Shown: piece by piece, positions 25,796-35,086 of the stretch
Layout: each line of letters starts with the position of its first letter
Position numbering within the stretch: the stretch's first letter is position 1
From: Bacteroidia bacterium
Lineage (GTDB): Bacteria; Bacteroidota; Bacteroidia; J057
Length of the DNA stretch: 64,000 nucleotides
Direction: 5' to 3'
Assembly (NCBI GenBank): GCA_041391665.1
Contig: JAWKNO010000001.1
Location: 2,356,001 to 2,420,000 of the forward strand
The notes under the pieces: generated by a model
The model's database searches: none
The model's input: only the letters and a program-made list of their open reading frames with translations
Told to the model about the DNA's origin: nothing
Translations under genes and position numbers: made by a program

Positions 25796-26806
25796 CTAAT
25801 CTTCAGTTTCTTCAATTGGGCCATCATCATCTGAGAAGGATCTTCTCATTCTGGTATCGGCTTCAATGTTTTGCAAGCGGTGATAGTCCATAATTCCCAG
25901 GTTACCCATGCGGAACGCTTCTGCGATTGCCATTGGAATTTGAGCTTCAGCTTCAATAAGTTTGGCTCTCATTTCCTGTACTCTCGCCCGGAAGTATTGT
26001 TCCTCGGCGACTGCTTCAGCGCGTTTTTCTTCCGCTTTTGCCCTGGCAACCTGCAAGGCAGCCGCAGCTTCGTCGGCTTTCAACTGGGCACCTATACTTT
26101 TCCCGATATCTATGTCAGCGATGTCAATTGACAAAACATCATATGCTGTACCGGAAGTAAGGCCTTCGTTCATGATTTTTTCGGTGATCAGTCCAGGGTC
26201 TGCAAGAATAGATTCGTGTGTTTCGGCAGAACCGATAGAAGCGACAATGCCTTGTCCAACACGGGCTACAACGGTCTCTTCTCCCGCTCCACCTACCAGT
26301 TTTTCCAGCCGAACCCGCACGGTAATTCGAGCCTTTACAATAAGCTGAATACCATCTTTGGCCACAGCTTCAATCGCCGGGGAGTCTATGACTTTGGTAT
26401 TAACGGAATCCCTCACAGCCTGGAGTACATCTCTGCCCGCAAGATCAATCGCCGCGGCCTGGTCGAAGTTTAGGCCGATGCCGGCATTTTTGGCAGAGAT
26501 CAGCGCATCAATAACGGTATTAACATTACCCTTGGCCAGATAGTGAGCTTCCAGCGCATTGAATCTGACATCGGGGAGGCTGGCTTTTTTTGCTTTGATC
26601 AACTCATCGACAATTACTTTAGGTTGCACCCGCCGAAGGCGCATCCCGATAAGCTGACCAATACTAATACGGACCCCGGAAAACTGAGCGGAGATCCAAA
26701 GGCCAACCGGAACGAAATAAAATAGAACACCCAAAACCAAAAGAACAACAATGACCACGATAATCGTCACCGTATACAATAAGGTATCTAAAAGAATGAT
26801 TGACAT
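25796..26806 (-). CDS. floA: Flotillin-like membrane scaffold protein FloA
   Basis: 336 residues. An N-terminal membrane-embedded segment (about 7-40, TVTIIVVIVVLLVLGVLFYF) is followed by an SPFH-like domain (VKARITVRVRLEKLVGGAGE region) and a long Ala/Glu/Arg-rich coiled coil (about 240-300, LQVARAKAEEKRAEAVAEEQ). This is the arrangement of the FloA/YqfA family. It forms scaffold patches in the cytoplasmic membrane. It converges with recA and shares its terminator. Confidence 0.93.
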   Translation of the reverse strand: MSIILLDTLLYTVTIIVVIVVLLVLGVLFYFVPVGLWISAQFSGVRISIGQLIGMRLRRVQPKVIVDELIKAKKASLPDVRFNALEAHYLAKGNVNTVIDALISAKNAGIGLNFDQAAAIDLAGRDVLQAVRDSVNTKVIDSPAIEAVAKDGIQLIVKARITVRVRLEKLVGGAGEETVVARVGQGIVASIGSAETHESILADPGLITEKIMNEGLTSGTAYDVLSIDIADIDIGKSIGAQLKADEAAAALQVARAKAEEKRAEAVAEEQYFRARVQEMRAKLIEAEAQIPMAIAEAFRMGNLGIMDYHRLQNIEADTRMRRSFSDDDGPIEETED

Positions 26807-26859
26807 ACAGACTATTTATTTCCTCTAATTTAGCGAATAATTTGATGGTGTAGTGGTAT

Positions 26860-26897
26860 GAAAAAATAAAATTCCCGGTTGCGTATACAATCGGGAA
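26860..26897 (-). terminator. Intrinsic terminator of the first MarR gene
   Basis: TTCCCGGTTG pairs with CAATCGGGAA (one G-U) around CGTATA; a T-rich tail follows on the minus strand, about 70 bases past the stop codon. Confidence 0.75.
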
Positions 26898-26967
26898 AAC
26901 AGAAATTTTATCAGAGGCATTGCCGGTTGGCTTTGTCTCTCTATAGGAAATAGATGTAGTGTACCTG

Positions 26968-27420
26968 TTAATGAGACTGAATAAAGACAAGAATTTTTTC
27001 CAATCCATCCAACATCGAGGTGAAGTCATCCGGTTTTGACTCTTTTTGCATAGCTTCAGAAAGACTTTTCATCATATCAGAAAGCTCCGCAAGAAGGTTT
27101 TCACCTTTGGAGGTAGGACGGATGTAAATCACTCTTCTGTCTTCTTTAGAGTTCTTGCGTTTAACCAGCTTGTTTTTTTCAAGTTTATCTATGGTGCTGG
27201 TCAGTGTACTCAACTTAATGTTGAAGAATTCGCCAATCTCCTTCATTTTCTTCAGATCGGTTTCATTCAGATAGCGGATAATTTCAACATCTTGTTCATT
27301 GACACCATACCGGTTAAGAATGGATAATCTTCGCTGATTAAAAGCCTGAACTAGTTCATTCAGGACACTTTCTAACCTAAGGGCATTCGGTTCAACAAAT
27401 AATTTACTCAAAGTATTCAT
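26968..27420 (-). CDS. MarR-family transcriptional regulator (paralogue A)
   Basis: 150 residues, a typical length. The winged-helix core contains MKEIGEFFNIKLSTLTSTID (recognition helix about 60-80) and the wing NSKEDRRVIYIRPTSKG. It is closely related to the two MarR genes just to the right: all three share an F-x-IKLSTLTS-x-IDK core and an NS-(K/R)-x-DRRV wing. It is expected to act as a dimer that represses or activates nearby or distant genes, with a ligand that cannot be read from sequence. It has its own terminator and a 531-base upstream gap, so it is probably separately transcribed. A palindrome ATTTTA-A-TAAAAT (27433-27445) directly upstream could be an operator. Confidence 0.88.
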   Translation of the reverse strand: MNTLSKLFVEPNALRLESVLNELVQAFNQRRLSILNRYGVNEQDVEIIRYLNETDLKKMKEIGEFFNIKLSTLTSTIDKLEKNKLVKRKNSKEDRRVIYIRPTSKGENLLAELSDMMKSLSEAMQKESKPDDFTSMLDGLEKILVFIQSH

Positions 27421-27680
27421 CAGGTTTCCACAATTTTAATAAAATTATAAATAAATTGAAAGCAAATTTTTCAATAAAGTGAACATCCCCGGTTTATATC
27501 TTTTTTGGGCTGGATGCTATCTTTATCAGGGATATTACCTGGGGTTCGGTATATCACGAATTGTTTTACGTTTTTGCCAACCCCCATTTGTTTTTTGTAA
27601 TCAATAATTAAAATTGTGAAATATTCCGTGATAGTAGTAATACGATCTGTTGTTTTTATATCGAATGTTATAATGTAGAA

Positions 27681-27705
27681 TGATCCGGTACCAAAAGCCG
27701 GATCA
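27681..27705. repeat. Perfect inverted repeat in MarR intergenic region
   Basis: Arms TGATCCGG and CCGGATCA are separated by 9 bases. There is no T-run on either side, so an operator or RNA stem is more likely than a terminator. Confidence 0.4.
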
Positions 27706-27880
27706 AATCTATGAATGCTGCATTTTTGAGCTAAAACAGACCGTAAAATATAAATTGGTGACAGGAAAGGCGGATGCCAAAATTGTTGTATTCAGTAAGG
27801 AAAGGATATGAAAGAATCACAATTTCCTTCTGACTAACATTTGTGGATTGGTAAAATCTTCGGTTATTCGGATAGTTACT

Positions 27881-27924
27881 ATAAAAAAAATCAGGGATTA
27901 GTGAAATATTCTTCCACTAATCCC
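27881..27924 (-). terminator. Intrinsic terminator of the second MarR gene
   Basis: A 10-bp perfect stem GGGATTAGTG / CACTAATCCC is followed, on the minus strand, by GA and eight T residues. Confidence 0.85.
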
Positions 27925-27951
27925 ATTATATGATTAAATGTAACTGGATGA

Positions 27952-28425
27952 TCAGTTGGAGGGCACGGATATTTTTGTGAAAGTCTCCATACTTTCTACA
28001 AAGTGATTAAAACGATCCTCGTTCAGACTATTTTGCATTCTCAAGGCAGTTTCGTGAAGAAACTTCCCATAGTCTTCATAAATATTTTTCCCTTTACGGG
28101 TATAGTCCAGAAAGACTACACGGCGATCTTCTTTGGAATTGGTGCGTTTCAGAATTCGCTGATTTTCTGCTTTATCAATAATGGAAGTGAGGGTACTAAG
28201 TTTGATATCAAAATATTCGGACACAGTTTTCATTTTCTGTGCACCATTTTGTACAACAAACTGGATCAGTTCCATTTCCAATGCAGAAATCTTAAACTTC
28301 TCTTTAATAAAATCTCTGTGTTTCCGGAATGCATGGTTTAGAACAACCAGGCTTTGCTCCAGACGTTTGACATCGTTATCGATAACATTTTCAGAAGACA
28401 TAGCTATTGGGGTTAGGGCGTTCAT
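27952..28425 (-). CDS. MarR-family transcriptional regulator (paralogue B)
   Basis: 157 residues (or 149 if the second Met, at residue 9, is used). A helical dimerisation segment is followed by the winged helix with EYFDIKLSTLTSIIDKAENQ and wing NSKEDRRVVFLDYTRKG. It is nearer in sequence to paralogue C than to A: both have an EMELIQ or EMEIIQ helix and a (T)RKG after the wing. It lies 81 bases downstream of C, so the two could share a transcript from C's promoter, with a terminator directly after B. The ligand and targets are unknown. Confidence 0.88.
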   Translation of the reverse strand: MNALTPIAMSSENVIDNDVKRLEQSLVVLNHAFRKHRDFIKEKFKISALEMELIQFVVQNGAQKMKTVSEYFDIKLSTLTSIIDKAENQRILKRTNSKEDRRVVFLDYTRKGKNIYEDYGKFLHETALRMQNSLNEDRFNHFVESMETFTKISVPSN

Positions 28426-28506
28426 AAATAAGAAACAGTGCCTGAATGGTTATTTCATGCACAGCAACCGGTAATATGGAAATACAAGAGAAAAGGCAGG
28501 GTGAAA

Positions 28507-28968
28507 TCAGGCTTCGGGTTCGCCGGATATTAAACCCGACATTTGTTCGATTCCTTCCAGAAAAGCCTGTATCTGGTTAGATTGCAGGGACTTACACATA
28601 AACAGGGACATAGCCTGGATGTAGCGATTGTATTCCTCGTATACTTTCTGTCCTTTGCGTGTAGATTCCAGGTAAACTACCCGGCGGTCATCACGTGAAT
28701 TTGTGCGACGGACCAGTTTCTGTTCCTCGATCTTATCAATAATGCTGGTCAGCGTACTGAGTTTGATGTTGAAATGCTGGCCGATTTCTTTCATTTTTTT
28801 CATCCCCTCCTGCGTGACCAATTGAATGATCTCCATTTCCAGAGAGGAAATCTGGTGTTTGGTTTTGATATATTGCCGGTGTTTCCGGTATACATCACTC
28901 ATGTCAAACAAGCTTTTTTCAAGTCTCTCAACGGCAAGGGCTTGACCAGCTGTTTCCATAGTTTTCAT
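28507..28968 (-). CDS. MarR-family transcriptional regulator (paralogue C)
   Basis: 153 residues. Core GQHFNIKLSTLTSIIDKIEEQ and wing NSRDDRRVVYLESTRKG identify the fold. It is the promoter-proximal member of the MarR row. A full Bacteroidota promoter lies about 50 bases upstream and carries palindromic sequence that may be an autoregulatory operator. Whether the three regulators cross-regulate, or control the neighbouring membrane-protein/MoxR/CHAT operon, is not shown by the sequence. Confidence 0.88.
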   Translation of the reverse strand: MKTMETAGQALAVERLEKSLFDMSDVYRKHRQYIKTKHQISSLEMEIIQLVTQEGMKKMKEIGQHFNIKLSTLTSIIDKIEEQKLVRRTNSRDDRRVVYLESTRKGQKVYEEYNRYIQAMSLFMCKSLQSNQIQAFLEGIEQMSGLISGEPEA

Positions 28969-29384
28969 ACGTGAATTGTTAGATTAGCCAGGGAATCAAT
29001 TATTTCTCAAATAAAATGCAAATATAAAATACGAACTCAAGAATATCAAATTATCTCAAAAAATTAATCCAATAATTTGAAAATACACATCTATGAAAAA
29101 ACCACGAAATGTAATAGTGGTTTTACACCATATGTGTATAGCTTAAGCGAGCCATTAATATAAGGTGAAAAAATAAATAGAACAACTATTCAATTAAGTT
29201 CTTTTTTGAAAAAAAATGTAAATCATTGATTTTGAGGGGATTATTTCTGCGGAGTATTGAAAAAAAAAGTGCCGAATGAATAAAGTAGGAAAAATGGAAT
29301 GTTTAAGGGTACTTGTATTTGAAAAATCGCAGGGATTTTTCCTGTATGTCACAAGGCTTGTGCAAATACGGCGTGTTGGTTTCT
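28969..29384. other. 416-base AT-rich intergenic region
   Basis: No credible gene. The left part holds the promoter and possible operators of MarR paralogue C. The right part, beyond the stop of the giant membrane-protein gene, holds a short inverted repeat CACAAG-G-CTTGTG (29350-29362) but no convincing terminator. Confidence 0.45.
29019..29050 (-). promoter_or_regulatory. Promoter of MarR paralogue C, with flanking inverted repeats
   Basis: On the minus strand TTTG (29047-29050), a 20-base spacer and TATATTTG (29019-29026) match the Bacteroidota consensus. The inverted repeat CAAATTAT / ATAATTTG (29047-29054 and 29072-29079) overlaps the -33 element, and TTATTT-CTC-AAATAA (29000-29014) covers the likely transcript start. 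Both are candidate self-operators. Confidence 0.65.
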
Positions 29385-32300
29385 CTATTTTTTCCGGTCT
29401 CCTATTTTATTGCCCAGCCGGTCAATTTTGTATGAGACTTTGCCTTCCCTTACAATGGTCCAGCCTCTGATAAACTGACCAGGCGTATCAAACTTAAATT
29501 CGATCTGTGGTTTGCCTTCAAGATTGATATATCCCCAAAGTCCGTTTCGCATTACAGCAGCCAGTCCGTCAGAATAATCGCTCGCACCATTGAATACCAG
29601 CGGTACGGTTACCATGCCCTTTTCATCTATAAATCCCCACTTCCCGTCGCGTAGTACTTTGGCCCGTGATTCGCTGAATACAATTTGATTTTCGTAAACT
29701 GGCGGGGTAATAATTTTGCCTTCGGCGGTTTTGATTCCCCATTTTTCACCTTCTTTGAAAACGAGATATCCGGAAGATGGAATAGTATAGGATTCTGTTT
29801 TTACCTGAGTACGTAATTCTGGTGCGGGGCAGCCAAACTTCAAATAACTGACGCATTCTCCTGTCCGATCAATATAATATTGGAGGTTTTGTTTACTGAC
29901 CATAGACAAAATCCGGCCTTCTTCTTTTTGCGTAAAATACTCTACTGTTTCATATTCAAAAGGAATAACCGCTTTGCCCAGGACATCAATAAATCCCCAT
30001 TTCCCTCCTGGTCTTTTGACCGCCGCTCGTTCAAAGCTAAAATCATACGCAGATTCATACTGGAAATTGATGATCACCGTATAAGATGGTTCTGCTGCCT
30101 GACTGGTCTGGGATTGTTGTTGTTGTATATCAGGAGCAACAAAGCCATATTTACCGCCCTGCATCGCTCTTATGAGGCCATTGGACAGGTTGCCTACAAG
30201 TGTGAAAGGTAGGCTTTTATTATTTAATGGACTGTTCTCAGCCTGGAAATCCGTATTATTATTTTTGTTTCCTGATTCATTTATACCCGTCACACTTCCC
30301 GGTGCCCGGTACTGAATCTGTACGACATTGTTGCCGGGAAGCTCTGCAAATAATAGGCTTTCATCTTTAAAATTACCCGTTATTTTCTGATATCGGATTC
30401 CTCCGTAGTTTTCTTCCGAACCAGACTTATCAATAAAACCAAACAATGACCTGCCAAAGCTTTTCTTTTCTACTTTGGCATATCCTCTGTAAAAATTTTC
30501 TACGGAATGATATTTGGGCGGAATAGTAACTATGAAGTTTTCTTTATCCATAAAGCCCCACAGCTGAGTCTGTGCATCTCTGATAGCATAATTCCCTTCT
30601 GAGGCGGCATTTACGACATCAAACAAAAGCTGACCTAACGTATCAATACATACATAACGATTGAGTTTGATCGATTTTGCTATCGCAAGATGATTCTTAA
30701 ACGAGGATGGGTCAAAAAATTCGAAAGGGATAACCAGCTTTCTCTGTTCATTTATGTATCCCCAGAATTTTCCGTCTCTTACTGCTGCAAGGCCTTCCGA
30801 ATAGGGTTGTATTTCGTCATATCGAAGAAGGGAACATGATCCTGGATCTATCTTGTCTGCGAATGCACATAACTGATCAATTTTGTTTCTTCCTGGTTTA
30901 TGCGTAGAATATATCTGGAAAAGGAGTGGCAGCAGTTCCTTCCTGCTGTCAAAGTATTCTGGCCGCAGGGTAATAATTGTCTGTAGATCTCTGATACTTT
31001 CAGAAGTATGTGCGCTATCAAATGTATTTGCATTAAGCGCCATATAGAGATAGGACAATGCTCTTCCATAACGGGCGTCCACATCTGAAGAATCCTGCCT
31101 TACAAGCTCTGCAAACCGAAGTGCTGAATGGGTAAACTGCTCTCTTTCGTAGCTCAGAACGGTTCCATTGTATTGACAATATTGTTTTAGCGAAGAGCTG
31201 TTAAACGTTTTGGGCAAAAAACGGAAGCTGGCAAATCCCATACCCTCAACACTCAGCATAAGAAGATAATTTTCTCTTGAATAGGAAAGATAGCCACGAT
31301 GGAAGTTTTCTGTGCGAAAACCCGGCACCCGCATCGAGAGGATGGGCTGATCATCGCGGTAGTTGAATAGGTGTATCACTCTGGAGCTATGATCATTTCG
31401 TTCACCCGCAGTCGCGAGCATACTGCCATCAGGAGAGAATATGGCTTGTGACAAGGTTTCTCCAAAAATTCTTTTTTTCTCTACCGCTTCGCCTGCCAGA
31501 TTCCAGATAAAAATAGAGCCATTGGCAGAAGCTGTCATGACGAGGCGGCTGTCAGGCGAGAAGGAGGCCGAAATAATGGGTTCTTCCTGCCCGACAAGGT
31601 ATTGAAGAAATTCTCCTGTATTGCGGTTCCAGATTCCCGTCGTAGAGTCTGCCGAAGCTGTAACGACATAGCGGTTGTCTGGTGAAAAACTTACGTCCAG
31701 AACCGGGCCTGTATGGATATATTCCAGGTACTGAATAGGGCGGAGGTTGGCTCTGCTCCAGATAATTGCGAGGTTGTCATCAGAGCCCGTGGCAATATAC
31801 TGACCGTTATTCGAAATACTTATGGCATTTACGGGATGTTTGTGGCCAATAAGATCTCCGATTTTTTCTCCGGAGAGAAGATTCCAGAGACTCGCCTGAT
31901 TTCCATTGGCTACCAGTAAGGTCTGGCCGTCAGGGAATACCTCCATTTGTTTTACCGGTGCAGACAGGCTAAGCTCATGCAGAAGATTTAGACTATCCTT
32001 CCCAAAAACTTTAATTCTGTTTCCCGAAGCCGTAATAACTTGTGTCCCGTTGGGCGAAATAATGCCTGTACTGATTTCCGGCATCAACACTACCGTATCC
32101 GTATTATATTGAGTTGCTCCTGTAAAGAGTGGGATCAGCGAATTGGCTCTGACAAAATCATTGTATGAATCCTGAAGCAGGGAATCTACTTTATTATTGC
32201 GGGTCAGCTGATAATTGGCCAGACCTCTGTGATAATAATATACCGGGTTTAGTCTGTCAAGTTTAATCGCTTCTGTGAATGCATTATAGGCACTTCCGTA

Positions 32301-35072
32301 ATCCTGATTGCGGAAGCTCTGAAGCCCAAGGAATCCTAAGTAACGAGCGCTATCTTCCGCATCATCTAATTTGTAATAGGTCCCTTCGATTTCTATAATA
32401 TTATCAGGTTTTTCAACTACCTGCTTTAAGTCTTTTACATTCTGAATATTTCCATTCCAGACAAATTGGATGACGGGGATGAGAAGGTACACAGCAATTG
32501 GTAAAATGATCAGCATTCGAACCCATGAGCGCATGCCTAATAGCGGCATTCCTTCACGGAATATAACCTTCAGCCACGAGTCTGGGATGGGCATACCCGT
32601 TATCATGGAGTTGTCCGTACTTTTAAGTTCTCTGAGTACGGTAACATCTTCGATCTCCTCCCGTTCTACCATTTCCTCCATCTGCTCTCCAACTTTTAGC
32701 TTTTCGCGGAGGCTTCCCGGATTCATCTTCCAATTTTGTATGACAAGGTTTTTATGATATTGTTCGGCAGCAAAAGTTCCTGTGGGGGGCGGGTTAAACG
32801 CCATTACATTTACAATTTCCTTTCTTACGAGTAGTTCTGTTGGGTCAGGAAGGTTATCGATAAGTTCGAGTCGTAATTCATCAGGGATAAATCCTTTTCG
32901 AAACCATGGGATATGGCTCATTTTCAGCACATTGTGCTCTGAAATAAGTGGTGCAGATGTCTGGCCGGTTTCTTCCAGCGTTTTACCCAGGTGGAGAGTC
33001 AGATCCCATTGAAGTTCAGGGTATATGGCACAGGCCGAAATCCAAAGAAAAAGATCACTTCCCAGGTATACTTCCAATTCATCAAGTGTAACCCCCATCT
33101 CAAAATCGGGGGCAGCAGAATAGACCGCCCTGCGCCATTCTCCTAACCGCTGAGGTGCATCAGCTGCAAAGGCATGAAGTAATTGTGTAAGCGATTGTGT
33201 ATTCGCCGGTAATACACGGAAATGCGCAGAAAGTCTGATTTCCTGAAGGCCCCAGTCTGCCGGTGCAACTGGGGTGAGAACGGCGCGGTCTTTCCAATCA
33301 AGAAATTCGAAAGCGTCCTGGTTAAGATCACCGGTAACCGGGTCAAGAAGATGTTCACCTTCGCCAAAAATAATGACGCGGTGTCCGGGATGTCTGACCT
33401 GAAGTTCCCGGAGATACAATGGCTTTTCGTCCATTTCTTTCCAGAACATGCGGAAGTCTGATTGAAAATAGTAGGTATCAATATAGATATCCTGGTCCTG
33501 GAGTTGTTTGGTCAGAAGAGAGAAGAAGTGCGCCTGATGATCTTTGAAATTTCGTCTTTCAATCAGAATAAGATACTCTGAGGGACGTGTTCCCGGAGAA
33601 AATTTAAAAGAAGGAAAGCCACCGGAATCGAGCGTTGCATCGATTGTACCGGGCATATCCAATACAAGCAATTCACTTTCTTGTCGCTGGCGGAGGTGAG
33701 TTGCTGCCTGGTAAATAGCCGTTTCTGTGAATACTTCAGCTTTATGGGGAAATCGAAGTGGCCAGGAATATGGCCCATCGGTACTTTTTTCACGGGAGAG
33801 GGAAAGTGAGCGTCTGTTTCTGAGGTAAAGTTCATAGAACAGTAACCCAAACAGCAGGAGCAGCGCAAGCGCCAGCCGGATAAAAGGGTAGAATCTGGCG
33901 AGCCTGGAAGTTTTCAGGACCGCCAGGTCAAAACTTACTAACGGACGGGTGTTTAATGGAAGCAGGGTACGTGTAGAAGCGGGATCCTGAAGTTCTATTA
34001 CTTTACAAAACTGGTCCTGACAACCATTTTTAGTTGTGATATCGAGGCACACCCGGTATTCCTGATATTCCTGTAGGGTAGTCGGATAGGTAAATATGGG
34101 ATCAGCGGAATTAATAATAGTTTTATTATCATCGCCCATATTCCATGTCCAGCTTGTAATTATATCATCATCAGCGACAAGTGAAGTGTCATCGAAGGCT
34201 ACTTTTTGCCGATCCTGTAAGTCTGGGAAAGAAAAATCAAAGCTTGTCTGGCATGTTTTGGGTGTAGAAATATGAATCAACTGGCGCATCGAAGCTACAC
34301 ATCCATAATCATTGACAATTCGGAGAGAGACATCATAGGTGCCGGTATCTCCATAGAAAACGATTGGAGATAAAGAGTCTTCGAGTGTTTGCCCATTGCC
34401 AAAATCCCACTCACGGTGACTGATGGTATCTGAAGCGGTGTTGGTAAATGCTACAGCGATAGCACCACCTTCTTTTACAGATACACGATGAGAGAAACCT
34501 ATATTTTCCAGATCGTCGCAAAACTGCTTCCTGCCAAGCACGGCATTTAGCATATAGTTTCCGATATATGAAGGATATCTGGAGGGGTCATTGGTAAGTT
34601 GATATTTTTCGAGGTAACGACCGATGTTCGTTTTTTGTCCTGACCCCATAAAAACATTATACCCCGCAAAAATAATGTAGCAGAAAAAAGCAGATACCAG
34701 TACTGAAAGACTGAGAAAAATCCACCGGTTGGCACTGATTGATTTATTTGTCCCCTTTTTCCGGCGGGTACCCGGTTTTTTTATTTCTGATTCGTTTTGT
34801 TTGACTTGTCCAAGCGCCTTTAGTTCAACGTCTTCAATAATTCTGAAGTAGTTGTCAAAGTGCCGGTAGAATTTTGCCTGATCCCGGTCATTTTTGGCAA
34901 AAATCGGAGCCAGTATTGTTTTGAGTGTTTCCTGGGGCACATCTGGCCCCAGTTGGTTAAGGATCGTTTGTACCTGAATATAAGTATGCACCCCAACCGG
35001 GAAACCGTTTTCACGCAGTTTCTCGATAAATCCCTCAAATGGGAAGAAGGAGCTATTTGATTCAGTGCTCAT
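29385..35072 (-). CDS. Giant three-pass membrane protein: vWA-like core with PKD, TPR, WD40 and WG repeats
   Basis: 1895 residues. Layout: cytoplasmic helical N-domain (1-85); basic linker; TM1 (about 117-140); two PKD domains (about 190-362; EWDFGNGQTL, WTWNMGDDN); TM2 (about 398-416); vWA-like core (about 440-800) with DMPGTIDATLDSGGFP and EYLILIERRNFKDHQA but no classic DxSxS metal site; TM3 (about 851-872); TPR-like helices (905-975); at least four WD40 blades (about 1000-1290, e.g. FSPDNRYVVTASADSTTGIW); helical linker; WG-type repeats (about 1415-1895, e.g. VLRDGKWGFIDEKG). Basic residues flank TM1 and TM2 so that the N-domain and vWA core face the cytoplasm, with the PKD and the last ~1020 residues periplasmic. 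It is the last gene of an operon with the MoxR ATPase (14-base gap) and CHAT protease. The likely role is a membrane sensor/scaffold working with the MoxR ATPase; no function is proven. Confidence 0.82.
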   Translation of the reverse strand: MSTESNSSFFPFEGFIEKLRENGFPVGVHTYIQVQTILNQLGPDVPQETLKTILAPIFAKNDRDQAKFYRHFDNYFRIIEDVELKALGQVKQNESEIKKPGTRRKKGTNKSISANRWIFLSLSVLVSAFFCYIIFAGYNVFMGSGQKTNIGRYLEKYQLTNDPSRYPSYIGNYMLNAVLGRKQFCDDLENIGFSHRVSVKEGGAIAVAFTNTASDTISHREWDFGNGQTLEDSLSPIVFYGDTGTYDVSLRIVNDYGCVASMRQLIHISTPKTCQTSFDFSFPDLQDRQKVAFDDTSLVADDDIITSWTWNMGDDNKTIINSADPIFTYPTTLQEYQEYRVCLDITTKNGCQDQFCKVIELQDPASTRTLLPLNTRPLVSFDLAVLKTSRLARFYPFIRLALALLLLFGLLFYELYLRNRRSLSLSREKSTDGPYSWPLRFPHKAEVFTETAIYQAATHLRQRQESELLVLDMPGTIDATLDSGGFPSFKFSPGTRPSEYLILIERRNFKDHQAHFFSLLTKQLQDQDIYIDTYYFQSDFRMFWKEMDEKPLYLRELQVRHPGHRVIIFGEGEHLLDPVTGDLNQDAFEFLDWKDRAVLTPVAPADWGLQEIRLSAHFRVLPANTQSLTQLLHAFAADAPQRLGEWRRAVYSAAPDFEMGVTLDELEVYLGSDLFLWISACAIYPELQWDLTLHLGKTLEETGQTSAPLISEHNVLKMSHIPWFRKGFIPDELRLELIDNLPDPTELLVRKEIVNVMAFNPPPTGTFAAEQYHKNLVIQNWKMNPGSLREKLKVGEQMEEMVEREEIEDVTVLRELKSTDNSMITGMPIPDSWLKVIFREGMPLLGMRSWVRMLIILPIAVYLLIPVIQFVWNGNIQNVKDLKQVVEKPDNIIEIEGTYYKLDDAEDSARYLGFLGLQSFRNQDYGSAYNAFTEAIKLDRLNPVYYYHRGLANYQLTRNNKVDSLLQDSYNDFVRANSLIPLFTGATQYNTDTVVLMPEISTGIISPNGTQVITASGNRIKVFGKDSLNLLHELSLSAPVKQMEVFPDGQTLLVANGNQASLWNLLSGEKIGDLIGHKHPVNAISISNNGQYIATGSDDNLAIIWSRANLRPIQYLEYIHTGPVLDVSFSPDNRYVVTASADSTTGIWNRNTGEFLQYLVGQEEPIISASFSPDSRLVMTASANGSIFIWNLAGEAVEKKRIFGETLSQAIFSPDGSMLATAGERNDHSSRVIHLFNYRDDQPILSMRVPGFRTENFHRGYLSYSRENYLLMLSVEGMGFASFRFLPKTFNSSSLKQYCQYNGTVLSYEREQFTHSALRFAELVRQDSSDVDARYGRALSYLYMALNANTFDSAHTSESIRDLQTIITLRPEYFDSRKELLPLLFQIYSTHKPGRNKIDQLCAFADKIDPGSCSLLRYDEIQPYSEGLAAVRDGKFWGYINEQRKLVIPFEFFDPSSFKNHLAIAKSIKLNRYVCIDTLGQLLFDVVNAASEGNYAIRDAQTQLWGFMDKENFIVTIPPKYHSVENFYRGYAKVEKKSFGRSLFGFIDKSGSEENYGGIRYQKITGNFKDESLLFAELPGNNVVQIQYRAPGSVTGINESGNKNNNTDFQAENSPLNNKSLPFTLVGNLSNGLIRAMQGGKYGFVAPDIQQQQSQTSQAAEPSYTVIINFQYESAYDFSFERAAVKRPGGKWGFIDVLGKAVIPFEYETVEYFTQKEEGRILSMVSKQNLQYYIDRTGECVSYLKFGCPAPELRTQVKTESYTIPSSGYLVFKEGEKWGIKTAEGKIITPPVYENQIVFSESRAKVLRDGKWGFIDEKGMVTVPLVFNGASDYSDGLAAVMRNGLWGYINLEGKPQIEFKFDTPGQFIRGWTIVREGKVSYKIDRLGNKIGDRKK

Positions 35073-35086
35073 AGTTTCGGTAGAGA

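Larger units (their letters stand above)
27421..27951. other. 531-base AT-rich intergenic region between MarR genes
   Basis: No credible coding frame. It holds a perfect 8-bp inverted repeat TGATCCGG / CCGGATCA with a 9-base loop (27681-27705), without a T-tail, and the terminator of the next MarR gene at its right end. It could contain a small RNA or operators; I see no firm promoter. Confidence 0.45.
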
